Source of the DNA: Streptomyces hundungensis | Lineage (GTDB): Bacteria; Actinomycetota; Actinomycetes; Streptomycetales; Streptomycetaceae | Direction: 5' to 3' | Assembly (NCBI RefSeq): GCF_003627815.1 | Contig: NZ_CP032698.1 | Span: 2,294,001-2,358,000, forward strand | DNA: 64,000 bases | Shown: positions 16,730 to 27,027 of the stretch, in pieces | How the letters are laid out: the number at the start of each line of letters is the position of its first letter | Position numbering within the stretch: the stretch's first letter is position 1 | Translations under genes and position numbers: made by a program | Notes under the pieces: generated by a model | The model's input: only the letters and a program-made list of their open reading frames with translations | Databases searched by the model: none | Told to the model about the DNA's origin: nothing

Positions 16730-18814
16730 TCAGCCGGCGGCCGCCGGATGCTGGGCCCGGCTCACGTCGTAGACGCCCGCGACGTCCCGCATGGCCCGCA
16801 TCAGGGCGGGCAGCCCGGCCGCGTCCGGGAGTTGGAGGGTGTAGGTGTGCCGGACGCGTTGTTCGCTGGGGGGTTCCACGGTGGCCGAGATGACGGCCGC
16901 GTCGGCGGTGGCGATGGCTTCCGTGAGGTCGGCGAGGAGGCGGGGGCGGCCGAAGGCCTCGGCGACCAGGGTGACCCGGCATGCGGCGGCGTCCCCCCAG
17001 CGCACCTCCACGGGCGGCCGTCCGACGGCCTTCATCCGGGCGACGGCGGGACATTCGTGACGGTGGACGGTCACCGCCGCCCCGCGGACCGAGAACCCGG
17101 TCACCGCGTCGGGCGGCACCGGGGTGCAGCAACCGGCGAGCCGTACCGTCACATCGGGCAGGTCGGTCACCGCGTTGGCGGCGCCCCGGCGGTCGGCCGG
17201 CACATTGACCTGGGGGCGCGGCGCGGCCGACGCCACTTTGCCGCCCTCCGGGTTGGCGGCGAGCCAGCCGCTGATCGCGATCCGGGCGGCCGGGGTCCTC
17301 GCGTGGTCGAGCCAGTCGCTGGAGGGCCCCGACGCCGCGTCCTGGGCGAGCAGCAGTTGTACGGTGTCGCCGTCGTTCAGGACCGTACTGAGCGTGGCGA
17401 GGCGGCCGTTGACGCGGGCGCCGATACAGCCGTGGGCGACCTCGCCATACTGCGCGTACGCGGCGTCCACACAGCTCGCGCCGGCCGGCAGGACCAGGGT
17501 GTGGCCGTCGGCGCAGAAGACGGTGATCTCGCTGTCGCCCGCCAGTTCCTCGCGCAGGGAGGACCAGAAGGTGTCGGGGTCGGGGGCGTTCTGCTGCCAG
17601 TCCAGGAGCCGTGAGAGCCAGCCGGGCCGGGTGGGGTCCTCGCGTTCGTCGCCGCTCTGCTGCGGCCCGTCGCCGATCCCTCCCGCGTAGGGGTTGCCGA
17701 GCGCGATGACCCCGGCTTCGGCGACCTTGTGCATCTGGTGCGTACGGATGAGGACTTCGGCGACTTCGCCGCCGGGGCCGACGACGGCCGTGTGGAGCGA
17801 CTGGTACAGGTTGAACTTGGGTGAGGCGATGAAGTCCTTGAACTCGGAGACGACCGGTGTGAAACAGGTGTGCAGTTCGCCCAGGACCGCATAGCAGTCG
17901 GCGTCCTCGGCGACCAGCACCAGCAGCCGTCCGAAGTCGCTTCCGCGCAGCTCGCCCCGCTTGAGCTGCACCCGGTGCACCGAGACGAAGTGGCGCGGTC
18001 TGATGAGCACTTCGGCGTTGATCCCTGCCTCGCGGAGCACCCCGCGCACGCCGTCGGCGATGCCGGTGAGGGGGTCGGGGGTGCCGGAGTTGGCGGCGAT
18101 CAGGATCCGGGTGCGTTCGTACTCCTCGGGGTGCAGGATCGCGAAGACCAGGTCCTCCAGCTCCGACTTGAGGGCCTGCACCCCCAGGCGTTCGGCGAGC
18201 GGGATCAGGACGTCCCTGGTCACCTTGGCGATGCGGGCCTGCTTCTCGGGGCGCATCACGCCGAGGGTGCGCATGTTGTGCAGCCGGTCGGCGAGTTTGA
18301 TCGACATCACGCGTACGTCGTCGCCGGTGGCGACCAGCATCTTGCGGAAGGTCTCGGGTTCGGCGGCGGCGCCGTAGTCGACCTTCTCCAACTTCGTGAC
18401 GCCGTCCACCAGATAGGTGACTTCCGCGCCGAACTCGGCCCGCACCTGATCGAGTGTCACCTCGGTGTCCTCGACCGTGTCGTGGAGGAGGGAAGCGGTC
18501 AACGTCGTGGTCTCCGCGCCCAGTTCGGCGAGGATCAGGGTCACCGCGAGCGGATGCGTGATGTAGGGCTCGCCGCTCTTGCGGAACTGGCCGCGGTGGG
18601 AGGCCTCGGCCAGGACGTACGCCCGGTGCAGCACGGCCAGGTCGGCGTCGGGGTGGTGGGCCCGGTGGGCGTCGGCGACATGGCCGATGGCGTCGGGCAG
18701 CCGGTCCCGGGAGACCGGGCCGAGCAGTGCCGCGCGGCCCAGTCGGCGGAGGTCGATCCGGGGGCGGCCGCGACGGCGGCTCTGAGCACCAGGATTCGTG
18801 GCCTCTGCACTCAT
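16730..18814 (-). CDS. rshA: RelA/SpoT-homologue (p)ppGpp enzyme, RshA type
   Basis: Bifunctional-type alarmone enzyme. The ATG at 18814 follows GGAGG and gives 694 residues. Domains in order: hydrolase HD domain (LLHDTVEDTE), synthetase domain (RPRHFVSVHRV ... FNLYQSLHTAVVGPGG ... AEVLIRTHQMH), TGS (VFCADGHTLVLPAGAS) and C-terminal zinc-finger/ACT region (GCCTPVPPDAVTGF). The synthetase signature departs from canonical (NGYQSLHT becomes NLYQSLHT; EIQIRT becomes EVLIRT), so synthesis may be weak or altered. Gene order matches the second Streptomyces RSH gene rather than relA itself. Confidence 0.85.
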   Translation of the reverse strand: MSAEATNPGAQSRRRGRPRIDLRRLGRAALLGPVSRDRLPDAIGHVADAHRAHHPDADLAVLHRAYVLAEASHRGQFRKSGEPYITHPLAVTLILAELGAETTTLTASLLHDTVEDTEVTLDQVRAEFGAEVTYLVDGVTKLEKVDYGAAAEPETFRKMLVATGDDVRVMSIKLADRLHNMRTLGVMRPEKQARIAKVTRDVLIPLAERLGVQALKSELEDLVFAILHPEEYERTRILIAANSGTPDPLTGIADGVRGVLREAGINAEVLIRPRHFVSVHRVQLKRGELRGSDFGRLLVLVAEDADCYAVLGELHTCFTPVVSEFKDFIASPKFNLYQSLHTAVVGPGGEVAEVLIRTHQMHKVAEAGVIALGNPYAGGIGDGPQQSGDEREDPTRPGWLSRLLDWQQNAPDPDTFWSSLREELAGDSEITVFCADGHTLVLPAGASCVDAAYAQYGEVAHGCIGARVNGRLATLSTVLNDGDTVQLLLAQDAASGPSSDWLDHARTPAARIAISGWLAANPEGGKVASAAPRPQVNVPADRRGAANAVTDLPDVTVRLAGCCTPVPPDAVTGFSVRGAAVTVHRHECPAVARMKAVGRPPVEVRWGDAAACRVTLVAEAFGRPRLLADLTEAIATADAAVISATVEPPSEQRVRHTYTLQLPDAAGLPALMRAMRDVAGVYDVSRAQHPAAAG

Positions 18815-19051
18815 GGGGTACCTCCGGCGGCATCGACCGGCGGTGGAGGGACTGGCGTGCCCCCTTGGACCGGTGCTTGATGCTACCGACCCCACCACGT
18901 GGCGCAGTCCCGCTCTCGCTCAGCGTGAACCGGATCACCCATTCGAGCGAAGGTTTTGGCCATGGGCGTTTCGGCCCCGACCTTTTCGGTCAGGGCCGGG
19001 CGGGCGCCCCGGCGGGCTCGGTCAGCCGGTCATTCGTCAGGCGGTCATTCG

Positions 19052-19915
19052 TCAGCCGGTCAGGAGGGCCGGGTCGACGACGCCTTCGGCGACGATCACC
19101 GCGGCCCCGGTCATCGCGATCTCGCCGTCCGGGTACTCGGTGATGACCAGGGTTCCGCCGGGAAGGTCGACGGTGTACGTGGCCGCGGTGCCGGTGACCG
19201 CGGGGTCCACGCCGTCGCGGCGGGCGGCGGCGACGGCGACCGCGCAGGCGCCGGTGCCACAGGACAGGGTCTCGCCCGCGCCCCGCTCATGGACCCGCAT
19301 CGCCACATGGCCGGGCCCGCGGTCCACGACGAACTCGATGTTCACCCCGTCCGGATAGACGGCCTCGGGGCTGAACGGGGGCGCCGAGCGCAGTTCCCCG
19401 GCGTGCGCCAGGTCGTCCACGAAGGCGACGGCGTGCGGGTTGCCCATGTTCACGTTGCGCGCCGGCCAGCTCCTGCCGTCCACGCTGACGGTGACCCCGG
19501 CCTCGGGAAGCGCGGCACGCCCCATCGAGACGGTGATGTCGCCACCCTTGGCGATGTGCACCTTCTTGACGCCGCCGCGGGTGGCGACGGCCAGGTCGCC
19601 CTCGTCGACGAGCCCGGCGCGCTCCAGGTACCCGGCGAAGACGCGCACGCCGTTGCCGCACATCTCGGCGATGCTGCCGTCGCCGTTGCGGTAGTCCATG
19701 AACCATTCGGCCTCGCCGGCCATGGCCTTCGCCTCCGGGTGCGCCGCGCTGCGCACCACGTGGAGCACGCCGTCGCCGCCGATTCCGGCGCGGCGGTCGC
19801 AGAGCCGGGCGATCGCGGACGCGGGCAGGTCGAGGACGTTGTCCGGGTCGGGAAGGATCACGAAGTCGTTCTGGGTCCCGTGACCCTTGAGGAAGGCGAT
19901 CGGCGCAGTGTTCAC
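19052..19915 (-). CDS. dapF: Diaminopimelate epimerase
   Basis: Interconverts LL- and meso-diaminopimelate for lysine biosynthesis; Streptomyces peptidoglycan uses the LL isomer, so the enzyme mainly serves lysine supply. The 287-residue protein starts at the GTG at 19915 with a weak ribosome site. Both catalytic cysteines are present in EMCGNGVRVF and SCGTGACAVA, with KGHGTQNDFV at the N-terminus (family KxHGxGNDF). Between rshA and dapF (18815-19051) I see only a short run of GGTCATTCGTCAG-like repeats. Confidence 0.95.
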   Translation of the reverse strand: MNTAPIAFLKGHGTQNDFVILPDPDNVLDLPASAIARLCDRRAGIGGDGVLHVVRSAAHPEAKAMAGEAEWFMDYRNGDGSIAEMCGNGVRVFAGYLERAGLVDEGDLAVATRGGVKKVHIAKGGDITVSMGRAALPEAGVTVSVDGRSWPARNVNMGNPHAVAFVDDLAHAGELRSAPPFSPEAVYPDGVNIEFVVDRGPGHVAMRVHERGAGETLSCGTGACAVAVAAARRDGVDPAVTGTAATYTVDLPGGTLVITEYPDGEIAMTGAAVIVAEGVVDPALLTG

Positions 19916-19976
19916 ACGTCAATCGTACGGGGGCGCACCGACAGCCGGCCGGGACGCCCCGCGCGGTCGGCCCCGC

Positions 19977-20612
19977 TCAGCGGAGCCGGGCGACCCGCCA
20001 GACGGCGAGCGCGACCAGCACACCGGCGACGCCCACATACAGGGCCAGCACCCGCCAGTCCGGGCGTTCCCTCGAACCCCTGCCGGGCAGCCCGGGCCAG
20101 GTGTGGCCGACGCGGCGCGCCGCCATCATGCCCCAGCCCGCGGCACAGCAGCTGATGAGGAGTCCGAGCATGGCCACGACCGGTCCGCCGTCGCCGAATT
20201 CGAAGGCGAGCGGGAAGGCGAACATCAGCGAGCCGAGCGCGGCGAGCATCACGATGGGGGCGAGCTGCCAGATCCTCAGGCGGCGCTGGGGGCGCAGTTC
20301 GACCTCGACCTCGCCGCCGTCGGCCACCGCTCCGACGGAACCGTCCTCCGGTCCGTCCGGGCTCAACCCCGAGGCGCCGAGCGCCGTGGAACCGAGCGGC
20401 GGCGGTGTCGCGTCCGCGGCGCGCACGCCGTCGGCGGCGCTCTCGGCGGATTCCGCTTGTGCGGGGCTGGGCACCACGCAACCGGGGTCCGCCGAGCCGG
20501 GACGCGCGGTGTGCTCGCGCGATCCTTGCTCTCGGTCTCGAGGGCCGGCCTCCATCGCCACGCGCCCTCCCAACTCGGACTCCACTGGTCGATCGACGTT
20601 TGATGATGGCAC
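19977..20612 (-). CDS. Small integral membrane protein of unknown function
   Basis: A 211-residue protein with an acidic, low-complexity N-terminal half and three hydrophobic segments (IWQLAPIVMLAALGSLMFAFPLAF, VVAMLGLLISCCAAGWGMMA, VLALYVGVAGVLVALAVW). It lies between dapF and miaA, an arrangement I recall as common in Streptomyces. No catalytic motif is visible. The start could be the ATG at 20612 or the internal Met near residue 20. I do not recognise a function. Confidence 0.6.
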   Translation of the reverse strand: MPSSNVDRPVESELGGRVAMEAGPRDREQGSREHTARPGSADPGCVVPSPAQAESAESAADGVRAADATPPPLGSTALGASGLSPDGPEDGSVGAVADGGEVEVELRPQRRLRIWQLAPIVMLAALGSLMFAFPLAFEFGDGGPVVAMLGLLISCCAAGWGMMAARRVGHTWPGLPGRGSRERPDWRVLALYVGVAGVLVALAVWRVARLR

Positions 20613-20662
20613 GGGCAGCAGTGCCGCGATGACCCGCGGAGCGTCCCGATGCCATCACGTGA

Positions 20663-21607
20663 TCAGGCTGTAACCGCTCGTTCGACCAACGCCAGCGCCT
20701 GGCGCGGGAGTTCCGCCCGGTCCTCCATCGCGCCGCTCAACCAGTGGACGCGGGGATCACGTCGAAACCAGGAGTCCTGGCGGCGCGCGAAGCGTTTGGT
20801 GGCGCGCACCGTTTCGGCGCGCGCCTCGCCCTCGGTGCACTCACCGGCGAACGCGTCGAGGATCTGCTGGTAGCCGAGGGCGCGGGAGGCGGTGCGCCCC
20901 TCGCGCAGCCCGCGCTCCTCCAGGGCCCGCACCTCGTCGATCAGTCCCGCTTCCCACATCCGGTCGACGCGCACGGTGATGCGTTCGTCGAGCTCCGGGC
21001 GGCCGACGTCGACGCCGATCTGCACGGTGTCGTACACCGATTCATGGCTGGGCAGATTGGCCGTGAAGGGACGGCCGGTGATCTCGATCACTTCGAGGGC
21101 GCGGACGATGCGGCGGCCGTTGCCGGGCAGGATCGCGCGGGCCGCCTCGGGGTCGGCGGCCGCGAGGCGGGCGTGCAGGGCGCCGGGGCCGTGCTCCTCC
21201 AGCTCGCCCTCAAGGCGCGCGCGCACCTCGGGGTCGGTGCCGGGGAATTCCAGGACGTCGATCGCGCCGCGCACATAGAGTCCGGATCCGCCGACCAGGA
21301 CGGGGGTGCGCCCCTGGGCGAGCAGCCGGTCGATCTCGGCGCGGGCGAGCTGTTGATAGGTCGCCACGTTGGCCGGTTCCGTGACGTCCCAGATGTCGAG
21401 GAGGTGGTGCGGGACGCCGCCGCGCTCGCCGAGCGTCAGCTTGGCGGTGCCGATGTCCATCCCCCGGTAGAGCTGCATGGAGTCGGCGTTGACGACCTCG
21501 CCGCCGAGCTGCTGGGCGAGGAAGACGCCCAGATCGGACTTTCCGGCCGCTGTGGGACCGACGACGGCGATGACCCGCGGTGCGGGAGCTGCACTTCTCA
21601 CCTCCAC
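20663..21607 (-). CDS. miaA: tRNA dimethylallyltransferase MiaA
   Basis: Transfers an isoprenyl group to A37 of tRNAs reading UNN codons; MiaB, encoded at 23016-24503, then methylthiolates the product. The P-loop GPTAAGKSDLG opens the protein, followed by NADSMQLYRGMDIGTAK, PHHLLDIWD, VGGSGLYVRG and the C-terminal RATKRFARRQDSWFRRD. I place the start at the GTG at 21607 (314 residues) or the GTG at 21601; the frame continues to 21727 but homologues begin just before APAPRVIAVVGPT. Confidence 0.93.
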   Translation of the reverse strand: MEVRSAAPAPRVIAVVGPTAAGKSDLGVFLAQQLGGEVVNADSMQLYRGMDIGTAKLTLGERGGVPHHLLDIWDVTEPANVATYQQLARAEIDRLLAQGRTPVLVGGSGLYVRGAIDVLEFPGTDPEVRARLEGELEEHGPGALHARLAAADPEAARAILPGNGRRIVRALEVIEITGRPFTANLPSHESVYDTVQIGVDVGRPELDERITVRVDRMWEAGLIDEVRALEERGLREGRTASRALGYQQILDAFAGECTEGEARAETVRATKRFARRQDSWFRRDPRVHWLSGAMEDRAELPRQALALVERAVTA

Positions 21608-21784
21608 AGTCTCGCAAACCTCGGGGGTCGTCCTCGAACGAGCTACGTGACGGGGCACGGCTGGGTTCGTTGCCTGTTGCGAGGTTCCGAACGCCGGTTT
21701 GTTGACCGGTGCCGCCGGGCGACGCAATGAGGCGCTCCGGATCGGCGCGGGATTTCGCCCACACGAGCACGCTATGGAGTAGAT

Positions 21785-22069
21785 ATGGGCGTTTTTTCAA
21801 TGTTTCGCCGTAAGGCCGAGCAGGCCGCCGCGGAGTCGTCCGAGGGCGCGAAGGGTGCGACGCTGACGGCCGAGCCGGAGACCGAGGGCGACGGGGACAC
21901 CTCGCCCGAGGCGTCGGCGGCCGAGGCGCACGAGGCGTCCGAGGACGCGGAGAAGGCCGCGGCGGCGCAGGGCGCCGAGTCCGCCACCGCCGAGGGGGTC
22001 GAGATCCCCAAGCAGCAGTCGGCCGAGGCGGCGGCGGACAGCGAGGCCGGCGAAGGCGCTCGCAAGTAG
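21785..22069 (+). CDS. Small acidic Ala/Glu-rich protein
   Basis: A 94-residue protein starting MGVFSMFRRKAEQ, then almost entirely alanine, glutamate, serine and glycine, ending GEGARK. The basic, hydrophobic N-terminus and acidic low-complexity tail suggest a disordered or membrane-peripheral protein. GGAG lies 5 nt before the ATG and a very strong hairpin follows, supporting it as a real single-gene transcript. Function unknown. Confidence 0.65.
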   Translation: MGVFSMFRRKAEQAAAESSEGAKGATLTAEPETEGDGDTSPEASAAEAHEASEDAEKAAAAQGAESATAEGVEIPKQQSAEAAADSEAGEGARK

Positions 22070-22160
22070 CCGCCCGGGGAAGGCGCCCCACACGTTCCCT
22101 GGACTCCTCGTCCCACCAGGGACACGGGGGCGGCGCCCCGCCCGCGTCCTGAACCACGCG

Positions 22161-22205
22161 CGCCGGAGGGCCGTGGAGCAGCCTCTGCTCCACGGCCCTC
22201 CGGCG
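22161..22205. terminator. Very strong bidirectional hairpin
   Basis: Perfect 21-bp inverted repeat with a 3-nt CCT loop, between the small acidic gene and the convergent LigB-like gene. Confidence 0.9.
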
Positions 22206-22244
22206 TGTTCGGGCGAGCGGCGGGGAAAAGGGCCCCGCCGGGTT

Positions 22245-22946
22245 TCAGGACCAGACGCCGACGAAGTAGCCGACTCCGTAAGGCGCTTCCTCGTGGAGCA
22301 GCCGTCCCGCGAGTCCGGCGCCCCGGCCCGCGCCGGCCAGCACCTGCCAGGCCGCGCGCCCCGCCGCCTTCAGCTCGTACGCCGCCTCGGCGTCAAGACC
22401 CAGCAGGGTGGAGATGTCGGCGCCGCCGAGAGCGGCCGCCGCGACCTCGTCGAAGCCCGCCGCGCGCTCGTCCAGGTAACCGGGCGCCTTGAGGGTGCGG
22501 CACGCGCTGCCGTCGCCCATGACGAGCAGGGCGACCCGGTCGGCGCGGGCGGCGAGCTCCTCACCTGCGGTGGCGCAGAGCGAGGGTTCAAGGCGCTCGG
22601 CGACGGCGAGCCCCTCGACGGGCGCGTCCGCCCAGCCGGCCCGCTCCAGGAGCCAGGCGCCGACCGCCAGGGACAGCGGAAGCCGCTGCGCCACGGGCTG
22701 GCCCGTACCCAGGCGCACCGAGACGTCCACGCCGAACGGGGCGAACGAGCCCACCGCCCCCTGCCGGTAGGAGCCGGCGTCCTCGGCCGGGCCGACCACG
22801 ACCAGGAGGTCGGGACGGGACGCGGCGAGCACGCCGACGGCGTCGGCACAGGCGTCGCGTGCCGCGTCGAGTTCCGGCGCGGCACCGGCGGCCACCTCGG
22901 GCACGAGAAGCGGCGGACAGGGACAGAAGGCGGCGGCTACGAGCAT
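22245..22946 (-). CDS. Class III extradiol dioxygenase-like (LigB-fold) protein
   Basis: 233 residues starting MLVAAAFCPCPPLLVPEVAAG. The N-terminal CPCPPLLVPEV and the ASRPDLLVVVGP segment resemble the LigB/MEMO superfamily. The catalytic His/Glu pattern for iron binding is not clearly complete (the first position is CPCPP rather than a histidine motif), so dioxygenase activity is uncertain. Conserved next to miaB in Streptomyces as I recall. Role unknown. Confidence 0.65.
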   Translation of the reverse strand: MLVAAAFCPCPPLLVPEVAAGAAPELDAARDACADAVGVLAASRPDLLVVVGPAEDAGSYRQGAVGSFAPFGVDVSVRLGTGQPVAQRLPLSLAVGAWLLERAGWADAPVEGLAVAERLEPSLCATAGEELAARADRVALLVMGDGSACRTLKAPGYLDERAAGFDEVAAAALGGADISTLLGLDAEAAYELKAAGRAAWQVLAGAGRGAGLAGRLLHEEAPYGVGYFVGVWS

Positions 22947-23015
22947 GATCCGCAGCCTAGCCGCGTTCCGGCGGCCCGGCCCTGCCGCCCGGTGAGGCGG
23001 CCAAGACCCCCGGGC

Positions 23016-24503
23016 TCAGAGGACCGAACAGCCGCCCGTGGGCTCGGGAAGCGGCGCCGGGGCGCCGATCGAGGGCAGGCCGAGCATCACACCGGCGCGC
23101 TTTCGCGCCGGCTCGGCGTTGCGCTTCTCCCAGGCGTCGCCCGCGCGCGTGCGACGGACGCCGCTCGTCGGGCCCTCGGCGAGGAGGTGGTGCGGGGCCG
23201 CATAGGTGATCTCCACGGTCACCACGTCGCCCGGACGCACGTCCTGGTCCGGCTTGCTGAAGTGGACCAGGCGGTTGTCGGGGGCCCGGCCGGACAGGCG
23301 CTGCGTGGAGCCGTCCTTGCGGCCCTCGCCCTCGGCGACCATGACCTCCAGGACCCGGCCGACCTGCTTCTTGTTCTCCTCCCAGGAGATCTCCTCCTGG
23401 AGGGCGGACAGGCGCATGTAGCGGTCCTGGACGACATCCTTGGGAATCTGTCCGTCCATCGTCGCCGCCGGCGTTCCGGGGCGCTTGGAGTACTGGAAGG
23501 TGAACGCGTTCGCGAAGCGGGCCTCACGGACGGTGTGCATCGTCTGCTCGAAGTCCTCCTCGGTCTCGCCGGGGAAGCCCACGATGATGTCGGTGGAGAT
23601 GGCCGCATGCGGAATGGCGGCGCGCACCTTCTCGATGATCCCGAGGAAACGCTCCTGCCGGTAGGAGCGGCGCATCGCCTTGAGGACCGTGTCCGAGCCC
23701 GACTGGAGCGGCATGTGGAGCTGCGGCATCACGTTCGGGGTCTCGGCCATGGCGGCGATCACGTCGTCGGTGAAGTCGCGCGGGTGCGGCGAGGTGAAGC
23801 GGACCCGCTCCAGACCCTCGATCGTCCCGCAGGCGCGCAGCAACTTGCTGAAGGCCTCACGGTCGCCGATGTCCGAGCCGTACGCGTTGACGTTCTGCCC
23901 CAGCAGCGTGATCTCGCTGACGCCCTCGCCGACCAGCGCCTCGATCTCGGCCAGGATGTCGCCGGGCCGGCGGTCCTTCTCCTTGCCGCGCAGCGCCGGA
24001 ACGATGCAGAAGGTGCACGTGTTGTTGCAGCCCACCGAAATCGACACCCAGGCCGCGTACGCGGACTCGCGCCGGGTCGGCAGCGTGGACGGGAACGCCT
24101 CCAGGGACTCGGCGATCTCGACCTGCGCCTCCTCCTGGACGCGGGCGCGCTCCAGCAGCACCGGCAGCTTGCCGATGTTGTGCGTGCCGAACACGACATC
24201 CACCCAGGGGGCCCGCCGCACGATGGTGTCGCGGTCCTTCTGCGCGAGACAGCCACCGACGGCGATCTGCATGCCGGGCCGCTTCGTCTTCATCGGGGCG
24301 AGCCTGCCGAGGTTGCCGTACAGCTTGTTGTCGGCGTTCTCCCGCACCGCGCAGGTGTTGAAGACGACGACATCGGCATCCCCGTCGGCGCCCTCGGGCG
24401 CGCGGACATACCCCGCCCCCTCAAGGAGGCCGGACAGCCGCTCGGAGTCGTGGACGTTCATCTGGCACCCGTAGGTGCGCACCTCGTAGGTCTTCGCACT
24501 CAT
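23016..24503 (-). CDS. miaB: tRNA-2-methylthio-N6-dimethylallyladenosine synthase MiaB
   Basis: Radical SAM methylthiotransferase acting after MiaA on tRNA A37. I start at the ATG at 24503, giving 495 residues; the open frame continues upstream through the divergent TAXI gene but that is shadow. The UPF0004 domain holds the auxiliary-cluster cysteines ([20 protein letters not shown]), then the radical SAM motif [12 protein letters not shown], the [11 protein letters not shown] segment and a C-terminal TRAM domain ([14 protein letters not shown] to [18 protein letters not shown]). Confidence 0.95.
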   Translation of the reverse strand: MSAKTYEVRTYGCQMNVHDSERLSGLLEGAGYVRAPEGADGDADVVVFNTCAVRENADNKLYGNLGRLAPMKTKRPGMQIAVGGCLAQKDRDTIVRRAPWVDVVFGTHNIGKLPVLLERARVQEEAQVEIAESLEAFPSTLPTRRESAYAAWVSISVGCNNTCTFCIVPALRGKEKDRRPGDILAEIEALVGEGVSEITLLGQNVNAYGSDIGDREAFSKLLRACGTIEGLERVRFTSPHPRDFTDDVIAAMAETPNVMPQLHMPLQSGSDTVLKAMRRSYRQERFLGIIEKVRAAIPHAAISTDIIVGFPGETEEDFEQTMHTVREARFANAFTFQYSKRPGTPAATMDGQIPKDVVQDRYMRLSALQEEISWEENKKQVGRVLEVMVAEGEGRKDGSTQRLSGRAPDNRLVHFSKPDQDVRPGDVVTVEITYAAPHHLLAEGPTSGVRRTRAGDAWEKRNAEPARKRAGVMLGLPSIGAPAPLPEPTGGCSVL

Positions 24504-24572
24504 CTCGCACACCAGGGTACGGGGCCCGTCACCCCCTGGTCCTCGCGGGCGATGAACTGGCAGGATCCAGCC

Positions 24573-25568
24573 ATGCTCCCCGCCCTGTCCCGGCCCGGCC
24601 ACCGCCGCGCCGTCACCGCCGCCGCGGCCCTCGTGGTGGTCCTCGGGCTGCTCCTGTGGTGGCTGATGCCGTTCGGCGGCCGGTCCCCCGCGGGGAAGAT
24701 CGACTTCAGTACGGGCGTACGCACCGGGGTCTACCAGCGCTACGGCGAACTTCTGCAACAGGCACTGGCCGGCGATCTGCCGGACGTCCACGTCAACCTC
24801 CGCACCAGCCAGGGCTCCCAGCAGAACCTCCAGCGCCTGGCCGACGGGATCTCCGACTTCACCATCGCCACGGCCGACTCCGTCGACAAGTTCCGCAAGG
24901 ACGCCAACCCCGGCGCGGACCGGCTGCGCGGCTGCGCCCGGCTGTACGACGACTACGTCCAGCTGGTGGTGCCCCAGGACTCCGCCGTGCGCTCGGTCGC
25001 GGACCTGCGCGGCAAGCGGGTCGCCGTCGGACAGGAGGGCTCCGGGGTGCGGCTGCTCGCGAGCCGGCTGCTCCCGGCCGCCGGACTGGACCCGCACAAG
25101 GACATCAACTCCGTCTCCGCGGGCATCGACACCATGCCCGACCTGTTGCGGAACAAGGAGATCGACGCGTTCTTCTGGTCCGGCGGGTTGCCCACCACCG
25201 CGGTCCTCAAACTGTCGGAGTCCTATCCGATCCGGCTCGTCCCGCTCGCCGACCTGGTGTCGGCCCTGCACAAGGCGGACGGCAGCACCGGCTACTACCG
25301 GGCGGCGACCATGCCCGCCGACGCGTACCCCAAGGCACAGCGGGGCGTCCCCGTGCCGACGATCGCCGTGGCGAACCTCCTGGTCACCACGGACCGCACC
25401 GACGCCGCCCTGACCGAGGGCTTCACCCGCACGGTGATAAACAGCCGCGACCGCATCGGCCGTGAAGTGCACGCCGCCCAGCTCGTGGACCTGCGGACCG
25501 CGATCTACACCGACCCGTTGCCGCTGCACGACGGGGCGCGCGACTACTACCGGTCGGTGAAGCCCTGA
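24573..25568 (+). CDS. TAXI-family TRAP transporter solute-binding protein, membrane-anchored
   Basis: 331 residues from the ATG at 24573. One N-terminal membrane segment ([23 protein letters not shown]) anchors a TAXI domain: [78 protein letters not shown] proteins deliver organic acids such as glutamate or 2-oxoglutarate to TRAP permeases, but no TRAP membrane gene is adjacent. Its position beside gluK/gluR suggests it may present ligand to the sensor kinase; that is inference. Confidence 0.82.
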   Translation: MLPALSRPGHRRAVTAAAALVVVLGLLLWWLMPFGGRSPAGKIDFSTGVRTGVYQRYGELLQQALAGDLPDVHVNLRTSQGSQQNLQRLADGISDFTIATADSVDKFRKDANPGADRLRGCARLYDDYVQLVVPQDSAVRSVADLRGKRVAVGQEGSGVRLLASRLLPAAGLDPHKDINSVSAGIDTMPDLLRNKEIDAFFWSGGLPTTAVLKLSESYPIRLVPLADLVSALHKADGSTGYYRAATMPADAYPKAQRGVPVPTIAVANLLVTTDRTDAALTEGFTRTVINSRDRIGREVHAAQLVDLRTAIYTDPLPLHDGARDYYRSVKP

Positions 25569-25608
25569 CGCCGCCCGGAGACCGGGCACCGCTGGGGGAC
25601 GCGCTCGC

Positions 25609-27012
25609 TCACGGCTCCGGCTGGGCGCGGGGCACGGTGACGGTCACGCGCAGACCGTGCGGCTCGTGGTGGGCGTAGGCGATGGTGCCGCCGCCGGCCG
25701 CGAGCAGGGCCCGGGAGATGGAGAGGCCGAGGCCGGAGCCCTTGACGTTCTGGTGACGGCCCGCACGCCAGAAGCGGTCGCCGATCCGGCCCAACTCCTC
25801 GTCGGAGAGGCCCGGGCCGTGGTCCGTGACCGTGACGCCGGTCCGCGCACCCTCCACCGCTACGGTGACCCGCACCTCCTCGCCGGCGGGGGTGAACTTC
25901 AGCGCGTTGTCGATGACGGCGTCCAGCGCGCTCGACAGCGCCACCGGGTCCGCCCAGCCGGTGGCGGCGGTGGCCCCGTCCGCCAGCAGCCGTACGCCCC
26001 TGTCCTCGGCGAGCGGGCGCCAGGCCGCGATGCGCTCCGCCGCCAGCGCCCCGATGTCGGTGAGCCGGAGGTCGGCCGCGGCGTGTTCGGCCAGGGCCAG
26101 ACCCAGCAGGTCGTCAAGGACCTGCGCCAGACGCTTGCCCTCGGTGCGCACCGAGGCGATCTCCTCGTTGCCCTCGGGGAGTTCCAGCGCGAGGAGTTCG
26201 ATGCGCAGCAGCAGGGCGGAGAGCGGATTGCGCAACTGGTGCGAGGCGTCAGCGACGAAGGCGCGCTGCTGATCGAGGACCTCCTCGACGTTGTCCGCCA
26301 TCTCGTTGAACGAGCGGGCCAGCCTCTGGAGTTCCGGGGGCCCGCCCGCGGCCGCGACACGTGAGTTCATGCGGCCGGTCGCGATGTCATGGGTGACCGC
26401 GTCCAGGACGCGTACGGGCCTGAGCACCCAGCCGGTCAGCCGGAACGCCGCGCCGACGGCGAGCAGCATCGCCGCCAGTTCACCGGCCACGATGAGCAGC
26501 CAGCCGCGCAGGGTGTTGGAACGCATGCCCCCGGTGGGCGAATCGGTGACCACGACCGCGATCACGTCGCCCTCACGCACGACCGGCGAGGCCACCACCA
26601 GACGGCCCCGCTGCCACGGCCAGACCTGCGCCGGGTCGTGGCTGCGGCGCCCGGCGAGCGCCTCCTGGAAGGCCAGCTGTCCCTGGCCCTTGGCGGGCAC
26701 GTGCCACCCCTTGGGGGCGCTCGCCATGGCGCTGCCGTTGCGGAAGAAGACGCCCGCGTCGATCCCGTACAGCGAGGAGTAGCGCGCCAGCTCCTCCTCC
26801 AGGGTGGTGAGCCGTTCCGCGCTGTTGGTGTCGTCGCCGTCGGTGGCCGTGACGAACTGGGCCAGCGCGGCGAAGCGCGCCGTGTCGTCGATACGGTCGA
26901 CGACGACCCGCTGCTGCTGGGCGTGGGCCACGCTCAGGGCCAGCGGGAATCCGAACGCGACCAGGACGAGCGCGAGCAGGAAGATGAGGAGGGGGAGAAG
27001 TCGGGTGCGCAC
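25609..27012 (-). CDS. gluK: Sensor histidine kinase GluK
   Basis: 467-residue membrane sensor of the two-component system linked to the glutamate transporter; in S. coelicolor GluR-GluK responds to extracellular glutamate and controls gluABCD. Two membrane segments (residues ~5-30 and ~170-190) flank an extracytoplasmic region; then HAMP, phospho-acceptor His in [14 protein letters not shown] box [10 protein letters not shown] and G boxes [10 protein letters not shown] and GSGLGLSI. It follows gluR by 15 bp on the same strand. The symbol is by synteny and domain match. Confidence 0.85.
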   Translation of the reverse strand: MRTRLLPLLIFLLALVLVAFGFPLALSVAHAQQQRVVVDRIDDTARFAALAQFVTATDGDDTNSAERLTTLEEELARYSSLYGIDAGVFFRNGSAMASAPKGWHVPAKGQGQLAFQEALAGRRSHDPAQVWPWQRGRLVVASPVVREGDVIAVVVTDSPTGGMRSNTLRGWLLIVAGELAAMLLAVGAAFRLTGWVLRPVRVLDAVTHDIATGRMNSRVAAAGGPPELQRLARSFNEMADNVEEVLDQQRAFVADASHQLRNPLSALLLRIELLALELPEGNEEIASVRTEGKRLAQVLDDLLGLALAEHAAADLRLTDIGALAAERIAAWRPLAEDRGVRLLADGATAATGWADPVALSSALDAVIDNALKFTPAGEEVRVTVAVEGARTGVTVTDHGPGLSDEELGRIGDRFWRAGRHQNVKGSGLGLSISRALLAAGGGTIAYAHHEPHGLRVTVTVPRAQPEP

Positions 27013-27027
27013 CGGGCTTCGCGGACC

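Noticed and set aside
22161..22205. Possible insertion-sequence end or attachment site
   Set aside because: The perfect 21-bp inverted repeat has a 3-nt loop, lies between convergent genes and lacks any transposase, so it is a terminator.
22173..24572. Very long plus-strand open frame (about 800 codons) ahead of the TAXI gene
   Set aside because: It lies opposite miaB and the LigB-like gene, is Gly/Arg/His-rich without domains, and reflects GC-skewed third positions. Only the part from 24573 is a real protein.
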